A DNA stretch of 64,000 nucleotides from NCBI GenBank assembly GCA_028564675.1, contig JAOVVO010000274.1:33167-97166 (forward strand), in the 5' to 3' direction. Position 1 is the stretch's first letter. Every line of letters begins with the position of its first letter. Shown here piece by piece: positions 50,412 through 63,921 of the stretch. The notes beneath the pieces are model-generated. The model was not told the origin of the DNA, made no database searches, and was given only the letters and a program-made list of their open reading frames with translations. This stretch comes from Onchocerca lupi. Taxonomy: Eukaryota; Nematoda; Chromadorea; Rhabditida; Onchocercidae. Both the position numbers and the translations under genes were made by a program.

Positions 50412-51653
50412 ATGGCTGTTGCACGTGCTGTTTCACGACTGTCGCCTGCAAATTCAGTATTGCTTATCTGCGATATGCAAGAGAAGTTCAGGTAGTTTTG
50501 TGAATGATAGAGCCAAATCATACCTATCCTCTCTTTCCTTCCTTTATTGGAAAATGGATTACCAAAACGCACTGGTGCATGATTGAATTCCTCCTAAAAT
50601 TTGGTTATAAAATCATTTTTGCACCCTTTCTCACTTGTTAGAGTTCAGTCGTTATTTCGTGAACTTGATATACGATTTGCAGGTCCAATATCAAATATTT
50701 TGAGGAAATTGTTCAAATCAGCAAGCGTCTTATTGTCGCTGCAAAACTTCTTGATGTGAAAATAATTGCTACTGAACAGTATCCAAAAGGTGAAATATTT
50801 TGAGTAATAATCTCGAGATCCTTAGTCTATAGTTTAAAAGAGCGTCATTGAAAATAATGATTTAAGATATTTAAGATCTTTTGTGCTTGTAATTTTGTGT
50901 GCCAGTTCCAGCTCAAATGTTCATTAATGAATTATTATTATTAATGAAGTCATTTATCAGTGGATTTGACGGTTTTGCGTTTTAAATTGCGAGCTATCAA
51001 GTTCTGGTATTGAATTTCGGAAATATTGTTCATTAAGGCGGGAAGCATTACGAGCCACAATTGCCAATGTGTTTTTTCTCACAGCCTTCATATAATTGAT
51101 GTTAACTTTTCTGTTTAGGGCTTGGGCCTACGGTGCCAGAATTGGATCTGAACAAATACAATGTATCAATTTTTGAGAAGAAAAGGTTCAGCATGTGTAT
51201 TCCACCTGTAATTGAAGAACTTAATTTATACAAGTCTGTGATATTATGTGGCATTGAAACGCATGTATGTGTTTTGCAAACAGCGCTTGATATACTCGAA
51301 AAAGGAATTGCTGTGCATGTAGTCGCTGATGCTGTCTCATCGCGCTCACAGGTTGATAGGTAGTAATGTTTTAAATTAGATTATTAACTGTATATCGGAT
51401 TTGTCTTTAGTTCAAAACAGATCAGATATTTCTATTTGATTTAGTTGACAGATAAAATACGACTTAGTTAATTTTTTTTTTTTTAAGAATGTTTGGCTTG
51501 CGACAGATGGAAGTCGCCGGTGCTGTTTTAACAACTAGTGAATCTACCATTCTCGGTTTGTTGGGAGGCGCAGATCATCCAAAGTTCCGTGAAGTACAAA
51601 AAACAATTATAGAGCTTGCACCAGATACCGGTTTACTGCAGTATTCATTGTGA
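50412..51653 (+). CDS. Isochorismatase-family hydrolase (ISOC1/2-like)
   Basis: Small cysteine-hydrolase-fold protein; animal ISOC members have no firmly known substrate. Exons 50412-50491, 50683-50789, 51119-51359, 51488-51653; 594 nt, 197 residues, in phase and of family length. Visible motifs: SVLLICDMQEKF (catalytic Asp), VKIIATEQYPKGLGPTVPEL, FEKKRFSM (catalytic Lys position), LCGIETHVCVLQTALDIL (nucleophile Cys in HVC), VADAVSSRSQVDR and the late AGAVLTTSEST block. The Asp-Lys-Cys triad therefore appears complete. There is no obvious targeting peptide. Start at the first ATG after the acceptor at 50400. Confidence 0.96.
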
Positions 51654-52779
51654 AATGGATCGATATGATTAAAGAAAGTGGTTTGATGATTAATTTAGAC
51701 TAGATATTTATTCAGCCAGACCTGTAAAATTTTAAAAGCTGTAATATTGGATGGGCATTATCAAAACAATTAGATCCTTTTTTCGTAACATTTTGCAAAC
51801 ATTTTGTAAGGGAAAATGTTGCATTTGTAAGGGAGAATGTTTCATTTCATTCATTTAATTGTGTTCAAATTTCGACATTCTAACAGTATTCATAATTTTT
51901 AGTTCGATGATGATTTGGAATCTTTTCCTACCTTTTTATGTTAAATTTTTTTTTTTTTAATTCTAAAATATTATGAGCAATCTTCACTTATACAGATGGT
52001 GCAACTGTTGCATTGATCGGTTTTTCACTGCAAAAGAATTAGTGAATTATTCATGGATGTGAATAACACTGCATGAGTGTCCCATTCTAACAATTTGTTC
52101 AGTTTTGAACACATCATCGAAGTTATTTATATAAGTGTTATAGTTAGTAAAGCTGGATATGTGGACTTATTGTTGAAAGTTCTTCATCTTAGTTATATCG
52201 CAACTTCTGCTTTGTCTTCCATGTAAATATTTCATTTTAAATTGTGTTTGTTGCAGATTATTTCTTCGTTAACCATCTAATCTGGATATTGTTCAGAACT
52301 GACAATGATTTTTCAGTTGCCTTTGTGATTTGCAGTTCATTAATTGTAAATACTCAACACTAATTTTTTTCTCTAAGATATTCCGGCAGAGGAGTGCATC
52401 ATTACAAATGAAGTAGACAGTGAAAACAATATCAGCAGTGATCATCAATTATTTGCAAATCTTTGCTCTTTCTTCAGTAGTCGAAAAATGTTTGGATGAT
52501 ATAAATGCACTGCCTCCTAAATTAATTCAGTATGGAAATTCGAGAAATTTTTCGCAAATCTGGTTACAAATTCTTGTTGCTAAGTGACTAAACTGAGATA
52601 GGTGAAGGAGAGAAAAGTGGGAAGTTGATTGATTTCTTGGTACTCCATTTTTTTTTTTTTTTTTTTTTTTGTAGAGATCTGAATTCTAGAGGTCCGTCAA
52701 ACATCACAAGATCCATCGCATATGGGAATGATAGCAATTTTTGAATTATTATTACACTGATTTTAATAACCGCTGGGTA
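51654..52779. other. Convergent intergenic region
   Basis: 3' flanks of the isochorismatase gene and of the minus-strand gene. It contains T tracts at about 51943-51958 and 52648-52670. No supported gene. Confidence 0.55.
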
Positions 52780-54769
52780 TTATTGAAGCTTCATCAGCAT
52801 AGACTGAGTAGCTTGTTCTGGAGCTTGTTCGACAGGTGTTGGTTGAGATATGGCCAGATCTTCAATCGGAAAAACGGCTTCATCTCCGTAAATATTATTT
52901 CGTTTTTTCCGATATCCAATCGATCCTACTATAGTTGAAATAGGATGGAATTGAGAAGCTAGTGCTGCATCCTGTTTGAGAGGTATTGCCATAGCTAAAG
53001 CCTGAGCGATAGCTTTATGATATGTGTTGTGAACTAAAGAGAAATTTAATGTGGGAAGTATTATACAATCAATAAATTCATGATGGCAGGAATTGGAGCT
53101 TCACAAATTACAGCTCTTTTGATTGCTTCTGCGCAGTTTTTCTTTTGGAAGATTATGATATGTTTCGGAGTGGAGTTTATATTGAAGGACTGAATGACTT
53201 ATCATTGAAGCTTATCAGTGACTTTTTGCAGAAGAGTCACTGCAAATGCTTGCAAAACATTCCTCCTAAGAATGCTGATACCTCACCAGGGTCATCAGCA
53301 TTTTTTGAGATTATGCTTTGATTCGAATTATTTTCGCCTAGAACCATTTAGATAGTTTATATTTTTATATTTCATGATTTATTTCATGTAAATTGATTAT
53401 ATATCAAGTATAGATATGAACGAAATTGGCTGATATAAACAGACAATGAATATGAAATTGTATTTATAATATCGAAAGTTGAAATATTAATTTTTTACTA
53501 CGATTTCATCCTCAAGTTTCAAACGACTGTAAGAAGATTATGTTATTCTATTGTTACTAAAGTAGTAACATATTTGACGCAAAATTAAGTCAGGGGAATT
53601 ACTCATCTATTAATTCTGGAAAAGCCAAATAGAAAACATTTATTTCAAAGCAGACAAATTATTGTTTATATTATTAATTTCATGGGCCTAAAAAGCTAAA
53701 TGTTAAACAAATACTTCCGTTTTTACTCCAAATTGATATGCAAAAAGAATGATTAGAGGATACGGTATTTCAACATTCTTGGCTATACATTTTTATTTTG
53801 GTAAGCTAATTAGCATCAAAATTGATAGATATTTCATGAGTCAATTTAATTTGAGCAGCTGTTTTAAATTTACGTCTGATAGAGAATCTGTAGAAACGTG
53901 AAAAGAAAAATTTGCTCACATATTTAGAAGTGGACCACTACTATTTGCCTTTTCTAACTAAATTCAATGTGTAGCGTCAAATTTTTTTCTTTTTTTGAAA
54001 TATGGATTAAAGTAATCTCACACTTTAAGATGTCAAAGTACATTTGCAACGCCTGATTTGAGAATAACTCCCATCTTTCCTATACAGATTAATCGAAAAA
54101 AAGAATTTTCCAGTAAAATCAGATCCCCAAATAAAAACCGAAAATATTACGATTAATTCTCATATTTGAAATATTGATATTGCTATCGATATCAATGAAC
54201 TCTAAATTTTGTGCTAATCTGTAACCTTCAACCATAAATCTCAAGCAAGTCAATGGAATTAGAATAAATATTCAGTCCAATTCAAAATCCTTCGGATTTT
54301 TGGTAACTTCCTAAGTCTTTATTGGCAGTTTTGATATGTGACGGAAATACTAACGTCGATTTACCTATTTCTTATCATAACATCTATCGAAAAACCACCT
54401 TCAGTTTACTACTGTCCGATAATCCTGTTTTCCAGACCTAAAATATGCTTTGGAACAGTCCGACTTTTTTGAAAAAAAAAAAAAATAAAGGTTTGACAAA
54501 CAAACTATTTGTGATACTTTTGCAGGACTAACGACATTGAACGCTTTATCCATCTAGTATGGATAATACAAAAAAGTTTCTCACAGCACATTGAAATGTA
54601 AGATCAAATTCGCGTGTTCTATGTTTTTATTTATTTCTTATCACTAACCGCATTCATAATAAAAAAGTGAATGAGATGAAAAAGAAAAGAAAGAAAACAT
54701 ACCTAATCGACTTGGTACATGAAAAAAGAAAAATATCGATAGAAGAGCGGTGCTGATTGAGCACATCAT
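52780..54769 (-). CDS. Unrecognised small secreted protein (two-exon model)
   Basis: Exon 1 (54703-54769) begins ATG-ATG five bases after a CATCACAG acceptor and encodes MMCSISTALLSIFFFFHVPS, a textbook signal peptide. It ends in a GTATGT donor in phase 1. Exon 2 (52780-53033) follows a TTTCTCTTTAG acceptor, is open in exactly the matching phase and ends at TAA; total 321 nt, 106 residues. The mature part starts near VHNTYHKAIAQALAMAIPLK, contains GYRKKRNN (a possible proprotein-convertase site), an acidic DEAVFPIED stretch and a Pro/Gln-rich tail. It has no Cys after the signal peptide, so it is not an insulin-like or knottin fold. I do not recognise a family. The 1.67-kb intron could hide further exons. 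Confidence 0.5.
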
Positions 54770-54971
54770 CGTCGCTGTGATGAAAATGAATAGTTATAGC
54801 TAGCTTAAAAAATCTAAAAATTTTCTTTCAACAGAATAGAACTGGAATGGGAATACTTTGACATAATTCCTTATATAGGCAACTGTAACTCGTACTCTGA
54901 TCCACCACTTCCAATTATCACCGTTTCCCATCACCTGTTCACCTTTTTTGGTTATATCAAAGCTGATCTGG

Positions 54972-55059
54972 TTAATGTATTTTGAGATTTGGACGTGTCA
55001 TTACCAAGAAGGAAATTAATGTATTTTGAGATTTGGACGTGTCATTACCAAGAAGGAAA
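54972..55059. repeat. 44-bp tandem duplication
   Basis: Two exact consecutive copies of a unit beginning TTAATGTATTTTGAGATTTG and ending in gaaggaaa. Identity indicates a recent event. Confidence 0.92.
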
Positions 55060-56779
55060 TATACTCCTCATTTTTTGGATAAATAATTGTGTGCGAAAAA
55101 ATGCAATCAAACTGACTATTTTCAAAGGATTAGCACTTTTTTTTGCTTATCCTTTGAAAATATTCAATTTAATCATTACTAGAGAAACAGAATACGAGTG
55201 AACAAATATGAGATGGCGAAAGAAGCTGGGAGATCTTTAAGGTAAAATGATTTGTTAAAGGTAAAATAAAATTTCCATCATGAAAATTTTTACATAATGA
55301 AAATTGCTGCATGTGTAATTGTTGAAGTGTTGTAGAATACATAGAGCATTGAAGAAGAAATTGCAGTGAAAAGTGAACATTCACTGATTACAAATAATTG
55401 CATTTATGTGAACGTTTAATTTGGACAAATGGCAAGTTAATTTGAGTAACAGCCGCTTTCTTCTTTTCTGTTTCTGTATCTATTCTACAGTTACGAAAAG
55501 CCCGGACTATGACATTAGGACTATGGAAAGATGAAACATCCGTCGCATTGGAGAAATCAGTATGTAAAAAATATGTGAGTACTGATTTTATCAATTTTTT
55601 TTATAGAAAAAGCATAGGCCATTAGGCTGAAAGTACCGAACAATGTCATTTTGCTATATCATGTTGAATAAAATGATTTATTTTGTCTAACTATTTCTCA
55701 TCCAAGTAGCAATTGGGAATGATAACTTTAATAGAAATCAGTAATTTGTTTCTTTTTTTTTTAAACATGACAAGTACGGTCAAAGAATTGAAGGACTAGA
55801 ATAACTATGAAGAATTTCTCATGACAAATAATGCTATTGATATTTTCATGGCTGAAATTAAATGTGGACTGCATTCTGCTGATTACTGACGATTTCTGAA
55901 AGCTTGTAATGGATAAATCGATCAACAGTTATAATTTGTGACAAATTCGCCTTAAATGACGTCGCATACCCGAAGTTACTGTTTGTTCTTACTTGGTTAA
56001 AATATAAACGAAATTTAATTCTAGGTCCATCAAAACTTGTAAAAATGCTTTTTGTTCGACTAATCGTTTGATGTGGGGGGTCTAAAATTTAAGACTTCCC
56101 CTTAAATTTTAAAAATGATGGAAGTAACAGATTTTAAAATTCAAGACTTCTTCCAAGTTTTGCATTTCACTCGAAGTCAATGATAATTCTTCGACATAAT
56201 TTTGAGCGTATTTTTGTTACTCCAGATAGTCATAAAAATATAATGAAAATTTTTATATTTAGTTATTATTTCAGATATTTTTATTTAGTATGCTTGTATC
56301 TAAATTATCGAGAAGTAAACGAGTACTTTTAGAATTTCAATTCATTTTTTGCTGAAAAATAAAGACGAGATATCTATATGCCAACACAACCTTTCATCAT
56401 TTGTGAAATACATGACTGTCGACGAATAAGTCGATTTATCGTGCCATACCATATCAGATTTCTTCTTCTTTCAAATTTAGTCATGAACTTTCAGCTATCC
56501 TGATATATTGTCGTGAAAGTAATTTTTGAAAGGTTTTTTGTTGAGGACTGGAACTTGGTACAGCTGATTTTTTTGTGTAATAAAGTTCTTAATATGACGA
56601 ATTTTATTTGCTGCAACTACAGTACACGATGAACCGATGAATATCGATAATACAATCGGTAACTTGGATTTCTTTTTGATTTAAAGAAATTATCTGCGAG
56701 TTATTGGTATTGAAAATTGATAGGTTTGATGGAGTTTGGAAAGCGCCGCTCGTCGTTACTGACCAGAACAAAGGACCGG

Positions 56780-56800
56780 ATGAATGAATGAATGAATGAA
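56780..56800. repeat. (AATG)n microsatellite
   Basis: About five GAAT/AATG units (gatgaatgaatgaatgaatgaatgag) in the gene-poor region. Confidence 0.85.
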
Positions 56801-59800
56801 TGAGTGAATCCTTGCAAAATAAGAACCTTTTTTATAGTGAAATTGTTTACTATATGCGAATCCTAATACAATTTACAATATGTTAATTATATAGTAAAAA
56901 TCAAAAATTTGCTTATAGCAAAATATTTCTGTAACACAAAGATTTTTGATTGTTTCGTCATATCTATATTCCAAAAAATATTTCGGTTTTCCCGACATAT
57001 ATATTTCAAGATGTCACTAGAATTTTCAGTTAATTCGATATAGCCGAAGATGTCACACTCACAGTCATCCATTTCTTCGCTCCAGCAACTGGAAATTTGC
57101 AGTTTAGTCTATGAGAATTGTAAACTTGAAATATCAAAGGAAGGCTACTTCGACTCTCAAGACGTTTACATAAAAAACGATTTCTATTCCTTAGAAAAAA
57201 TCATGCATATTTCTTTATTTTCTCCGATAAGACCATATGATCTTTTCGAGCAGTTATTTTCAGTTTTAACCGTTTTCTTTTGTTGTATGTAATAGTTAAT
57301 CATAATTTTGTCTTTTTTTTCTTCGACATTTCTCAATGAAAATTTGCAGATTTTTCGGTTTTTCCAGTCCTACTATTGTTTGAGAATTCCGGTTTTCCTT
57401 TTTGCAACTCTATAGTATTCGATCATCTTATTATCTCGATTATTTCTAAATATGGAATATCGCAAATGAACAACTTTATCAAAATTCGAAAACTGTTGTA
57501 CTTTTAATCTGTTATTTATCTTAAATATCATCCATTAAGTTCATCTATTTCCTAATATTAGATGTACGTGTACATTTTCATTGATTAATAGATGGCAACA
57601 TCAATTTCAGAGCATTCTCATATTTTATTATGTTTCAGAGTATTCTCATATATAACTTGCGATTTTATGCTTAACATTACTGAAATAATTAATTTTTTTT
57701 AAAAAAAAAAAAAAAAGAAAATCTTCGATCTCAGAATTGTAGGATCCAGCTGGCTTTGGCATCAATCAGCATACAAGTGAAATCATATTAAAGAATTGAA
57801 TCCAAGACATTGACGTGTAATTGATCTCTCATGAATTCAACTAAGCATTGTGTAAAAAAGATGACATAGTTTGAAGTGAGTCAAATTTCAACATATTCTG
57901 AAACGTCAAAAACCTTCTTTTTTGCATTTATAAAGTTTTTTAGAATATATAGAGAAGTCAACAAAAAGAAAAAATTCTTGTATTTACTGGAAAGAAACTC
58001 AATTTAAGATATTTGATAAGATGAAAGAAATAGATTTCTATTATTAATCAAACTAAAAAAACAATCTTTAACATGATAAATACTTAACAGTTGACATTAA
58101 AAAAATATAAGTTATGTTAAAAACATGATTAATACCATATCATTTGTGTTGGGAACACTTTTAAATCATCATTTTTTTTTTTTTTTTTTTTTTGATTCTT
58201 TTCATTTGCTTCATTTGTTAGCTTTAATTATTCTTGAAAAATATCTCGAAATATCTCGAAACAGTGGCAGATAGCAAATCTATTGTCCAAAAAAAATATT
58301 TTCTTTAAACTACTACGGAAAACAAAGATTATTGAATACGAAAAATTTGATTGCATTACTTAGAATACGTTATCGTATTAGGATCGTATTGGTACAGATT
58401 GGTATTTTCCTCCTTCATTCCAGGAAATGGAAGTTTTTATTTGAATCAATTGAAAACTGCATTGTAACTAAAATAATCGGATCAATCGGATATTGTTTTA
58501 ATGTAATCCAGACGCTGTTTGAGAAGAAAACTGATTGAATTCGTATAATGTAGATTGTGGATTGATTGATTGAAATTGATTCTTTTTGCTATTGTGACTC
58601 GGCAAAGTCAGCAATAGGTGTCGGGAAATTTGTGTGATAGAGGCGAATCTTTTTCAAATTTATTGATTGATGGAAGAATAACTAACGATAACAGCAATAT
58701 CAGCGAATATTAAATAAACTGATCGCTGGGTTATTCTTTTCTTTGTCGATCGTGTAGATCGGGTTGTCGAACCGTTGCTGTTGAAGCGTCTATTGGGGTC
58801 GTTGTAGAACTGTTTTAGGAACTGTTCTAGAAAATTTGTATCAAAAGTAACTCCTCTAAAATCCAAAACTTATACATCCCTTCAGGACTTCTTCTTCTTT
58901 CCTGATCTCCAATTTGCCGCCTCCTGATTGTCGACCTCGCTTTGATAGGAGTGAAGCAGTGAAGCATACTGATTGATTAGACATTCTTGTTGATGCCAAT
59001 GGTTGCTTATCTCATGTGAATCGCCACATGCAGTTTGCTCATTCTTGCTGTTTTCAAGAAGCTTTGATGGCATTCATCTTCATGCAAGTTCCGTCATAAT
59101 ATATGCAAAAATTTCAGAAGAATAAACTCAACTTCATTCCCATACTGTATCTTATTATTTTTCCTCAGAAAAAACTCTAGAATCTCCAAATATCGACGAG
59201 CAGTTAATACTACACCTATAGATTTATTACTGCGAAAAGTCATCAAATCGTACTGCCGTTATATTTTCATCCATTTGAATCGAATCATCTGATCTTCGGC
59301 AGTCAGTGGAGCACATTTTTGTTAGCACTTCAAGAATTTCCAAAACTAATATTGCAACAGCTTTAGAATTATCTAACAAAGTAATCGCATATGACAATTA
59401 TTAGAAGTAATGGTGGAATGTATCTGACAAAATCTACAAAAAATCCGGTTCACCTTAACTAATTAAAACAAAGAAAGTTACAAAGTCAGAGAGTGAAATA
59501 TTCATTTATTTTGAAATCGAATTGATCGATAGTAAAATCAAATATACCTTTTAAAACCTGTTTCGGAAAAGATGTGATCCGACATATTTATGTATTATTC
59601 TGTGGATTGTAATGGAAGAAATCAGCGAAGACAACTGTGAAAGTTGTATCTTATCGGTTTTGAAGAAAACAGAAATAGAAATTCCAATTAAATATTCGGT
59701 TCATTATTTGATCATTCGTTTCCTATTTCACTTACATTGGAATAAATTTTCTGTCCACGATATCATAAATTACATTCGTGCATTTAAATATTACTATGCC

Positions 59801-60810
59801 TATGTCTTGCCGATATATCTGCGCTCCAATATTTCGTAAAATGTGAAGCTATCCAGCATTAAACTATTCCAATATGGTATTTAGAATATTATTTCAATAT
59901 AAGCTAACAGCAATTGCTACATTTCAACAGATAAATATATCAAGCATACAACATATAAATGAGATTTCACTTACATCATCTGCAAGAAAAAAAAAAAATA
60001 AGTAAATCCGTACAATAAATCGCATTCGTATTGACGAAAAAGAAAAAGAAAAAATTACCCGACATGTTATAATCAACAGAATGCGAAGTAGAATTTACCC
60101 GAGATTTCGCCTAAATGAATGGATCAAAATCTTCAAATGTTTTCAGATTTTGAAAATAAAAATCGTGAGAATGAGTAAACATTATTTGATAACTGCTCGA
60201 AGTCTTGCGAAATCACATGAATGATAAATTTCAATTGATGAACTGAATAAACTTATTCCAATTAATCGCATCCATATTGCTCCGTAACTCTTTTTTTCTT
60301 AAATCTTAAATGAGAGACGAAAGTACGAGATGACTGACAAAAATAAAACAACATTTGGACCTACCATTTATGGAAGAAAAAAAGAAGTAGAACTGAAGGA
60401 GGAGAATAAAAAAGAATGTAACAAACAAAAAACTGAGCCATCCTCATTACAAAGTGTGAATGAAATATGAGAAATTAAAGTGGCTAAACAACATTGAAAA
60501 TTAAAACAATGTTTTGAGTGGCACTATTATATGAATTAAATGAATATCTAGAATTTAAAAGTTTAAGACCTGACAAGAAATAATTTTGGGAGAAATCGAA
60601 TCTCAGTACTTTGTATCAACAACAAAGGTTTAGATCTTTCAATAAAATTATATGTCTGGTAAAGCCTTTTTCTTCGAAAGCATTCAGAAATCCAAGCATA
60701 ATCTTTATGTTGTCAGAAATTATGCAATTATTATTCCATCTTTAAGAGATAAACTAATTAATAACTACAAATGGAATTAGGCACGAACTTATAAAGAAAA
60801 GATAAAATGA

Positions 60811-63798
60811 TTATTTCAGTTTAGAAACCGCAGCCCTCACTTCGATTAGTGCTTCCAATTCAGCTTCATCCAGCCGTTCAATCATTTCCACTTTTTCCAA
60901 ATATTTTTTGGCAAGTTTTTTGTTTTTCATTACAGCATAACAACGCGCGATATAGAGTAAATTCTCAGGCCATACGTTTGGAGAATATTTTTCAGCCTAT
61001 AGTGTGATAATGATTGCTTGAGAAATGAGAAATTAATAAGAAATAAATAACATATATTGTTGCATATAAATTCAAATTTGAAATATTCGAAGTTCAAATG
61101 CATAGAATGTTTGAGCAAACCTCCAAAAAGTCGTTGAGAGCTTCGTCAATAGAACTGTTTGGAACTTGAGAAAACAATGCATTGCACAATCGTTTCTCAA
61201 TCCATGAAAGATTAGCGACTTCATATGAAAAACGTCCTCGTGAGTGCAACAATGAGTATTCGGTCGATTGCAACTTTATTGCGCGATCCAAATATGCCTG
61301 AACATACAATACAACGAACATTTTAATAAAATCCTCGCGTGATGACTCATTATCAATAACAACGCACACTTTACCATCAATGCGAAACATCAGATTCCTT
61401 CTTCCTACTCCGAAAGGCCTATGTGTTTCTATGCGAATCCATTACTATCTTCCAACTGCGGAAAATGAGGAAATCTTACGTTTAAGTAGTTAGCATATAA
61501 AAATAATAAATGAATTATTTGATGCATTTGAAATCTTATTTACAGTGCAAAGTTCTTTTATGACTATTTCAAACCAACATGTCAACTCTAATGACATTAA
61601 ATATAGGCTTTAACTTGATAATAACATTCGGTTAAAATTAAAAGCATTAAACAAACCTTAAAAATCTTGCCCTGCTCAATTTTTTCTTTGGGTCCTAGGA
61701 AATTAGTCGCAGAACCGATCAAAATTGCCGCCCATCTAAGTGCTTCGCCATTATTCTCATCAAAGGCATATGCCGCTGTGGCATATGTTCGACCTGCAAA
61801 TTTTGTGATTATCTGTCATTATTTTTTGCATAAAAATGATATATATTAAATTATCTAGTCACTTAAGTAATCATAAATGACGAATATTGAAAACGATAAC
61901 AATAACTATTGATAGAAAGGTAAATTTCATTTAATCATAATTTTTAGCCTCACTTTCATTGCATCTTCAAACTTGACTTATATCATATGTGTTCTAATAA
62001 TATTTACCTTTTCTAATTGAATAAATAATGACAGATTTATGGACAGTAAGAATTAACAAGCTTCACAGGAAAGTACGTAATTATTATCAAAAAGAATTTT
62101 ATGGAGTATATCATTATCTTGACTTCAGAGCACAATAAAAATCCTAATTTATTGAGGATAAACATCTACAGCACTGACACAACTGAATTCAATATTTGCA
62201 AAATAGAATCAGTGCATGAGACTACTGCAGCTTCATTTCATGAATGTTATTGATCAAAATACTTTGAAACATTTCTGTGCAACACCAACTTGATGTGATG
62301 GTGTTGGTCGGAGCAATTCGTCATGGAAAGATTTTTTTAAATCTTGAACAGAATAAAATTTTCCAACTAAAGAAATTATACAAAAACTTCAATTAAAATA
62401 TAACAAACCTTCGAAAATGAGCAATTTCTTCTTCGAATCTCTTTTTTGCAGAGTATTAGCCCATAAGAAACATGCTTTGCCCAATCGCCACAATAAATCA
62501 ATGTCAGTTTTCATTTCTTCATTATTATCATAAATCTGTGAGAAAAAAAATAGTTAAAATAATTTCAAGTAAATTTTAAAAATATAGCATTTGGAATAAT
62601 GTACAGAAACAAAGACACATACTTCTTTCAGCTGTTCATATGCTAATTTCGGATTATCATTTATCACTTTATCAATTTCTTCGAAATCCTGGAAAATCAC
62701 ATAACTTTGAATGTCGTTTGTTTACTTTTAAATTTAATTATTATCAAAATTTAGAAAAGTTGAATAAATTAAACACCGATTTCCATTTATTAATAATTTT
62801 ACTATACTTTCATCCAATTACGTACCAAAAAAAGATTCCAGTATTGGATAAGACCAGCTTTATATCTGGATACATTTATTCTATTTTGAATTTAAGAGCT
62901 TAATGAATCAGTTAAATTGTAAATTATCACTACTTTAAATTTTCAATATGGTCTTTGTTTTTCTTTATAGGAATTAGAAGTTTGTACGCGACCAATTCAA
63001 AATTATTTATTCCGGATGAGAATTCAAAATAAATATATTGTAAACTCTACTTGATGGGCTACGCTTTTGTTGAAGATGGAAAATTTCGAAAAAAAAAAGA
63101 AGAAAAAAAGGAAATTTTACGAAAGAAATTTCAATAGAAAAAAAATCAGGTTTTAAAAAATGATATGAAATTTATACGAAAATAATCACACCATTCTTTC
63201 TCATCTAAAACTATTCCACTGTATTTTCCAACAAAGGCAATTATTTTTGACATATGGAAGGTTATTCTAGAAAAAAATTTTGTCATATAGAATGCCATTC
63301 TAGAAAGATATTCCGGAAAGTATCTGAACAATCATTGTTCATTTTTCACTTAGAAAATACATGCGAAAGCCATCTTTTCAATTCATAAGTCATATTAACC
63401 ACTTCTAGGTTTGACTGATTGCCGACCATTTTACAGGTACTTTGATAATTTGAAGATTTCAGCGAATTGCATTCCTTCCTTCCAGAAGAAAAAGGACACC
63501 GGAAGTGAAATTTCTTTTAAAATTTCATGACTTAGGCTTGACAAAATGTAAGAAATGGTACCGAAATAGCGCATAACATTTGTCATGGAAATTTCAGGTA
63601 AACCGAGAGAAATATTGTCCTCACATTATCAGTCCTTTAATCATTGGGAGTAATACAGTTTGGCTGTGAAATTCTTCTAAGTGAGTCATGTAGAGATTAA
63701 GTGATGATCTCTCAACACATACCGTCATCTTTTCAATTCTTCTTTGCGCTATTTGTCGAGATGTTGATTGGAAATATCTATAACCGATGCGGAACAAT
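60811..63798 (-). CDS. rmd: Regulator of microtubule dynamics (RMD/FAM82-like) TPR protein, 5' end probably beyond window
   Basis: RMD-1 of C. elegans is a TPR-like microtubule-binding protein needed for chromosome segregation; vertebrate RMDN relatives sit at mitochondria/ER contacts. Exons (minus): 63723-63798, 62623-62688, 62409-62535, 61657-61793, 61121-61297, 60811-60996; 256 residues plus an incomplete first codon. Signature blocks: YEQLKE, DLLWRLGKACFLWANTLQK, RTYATAAYAFDENNGEALRW, LLHSRGRFSYEVANLSWIEK, NALFSQVPNSSIDEALNDFL, YSPNVWPENLLYIARCYAVM. These are in the family's order and include the hallmark F-x-x-A-x-L-S-W segment. The exon at 63798 begins in mid-codon after an AATTTTAG acceptor, so an upstream exon past 64000 is expected. 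Which RMD paralogue this is cannot be told. Confidence 0.93.
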
Positions 63799-63877
63799 CT
63801 AAAATTTAAGAGAGTTACAATAAATCAAAAAAAAAATTCACATAATATAAAAGTAAAAATGAAGCAAATAATAATAA

Positions 63878-63921
63878 AATAGCAAATAATGATAATAATA
63901 ATGATTAATAATAATAGTAAC

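Larger units (their letters stand above)
54770..60810. other. Long gene-poor region
   Basis: AT-rich with simple repeats: a 44-bp tandem duplication at 54972-55059, an AATG tetranucleotide tract at ~56781-56800 and T tracts (e.g. 58172-58192). Small frames at 57050-57292 (+), 58882-59073 (-) and 59612-59839 (+) have somewhat protein-like composition but no recognisable domains or supporting splice structure. Confidence 0.5.

Noticed and set aside
46429..51653. HSP90 and the isochorismatase gene as a nematode operon
   Set aside because: The gap is about 620 bp with HSP90 poly(A) signals followed by AT-rich DNA, longer than the usual ~100-bp SL2-type spacing. No other operon hallmark.
53082..53195. 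37-codon plus-strand frame MMAGIGASQITALLIASAQF with a hydrophobic stretch
   Set aside because: Too short, inside the intron of the minus-strand secreted-protein model, and without splice or promoter support.
58660..59073. Joining the minus-strand frames 58882-59073 and 58660-58866 into one gene
   Set aside because: The only in-phase join would need a 33-nt intron with a GTCCTG donor, below plausible nematode intron size.
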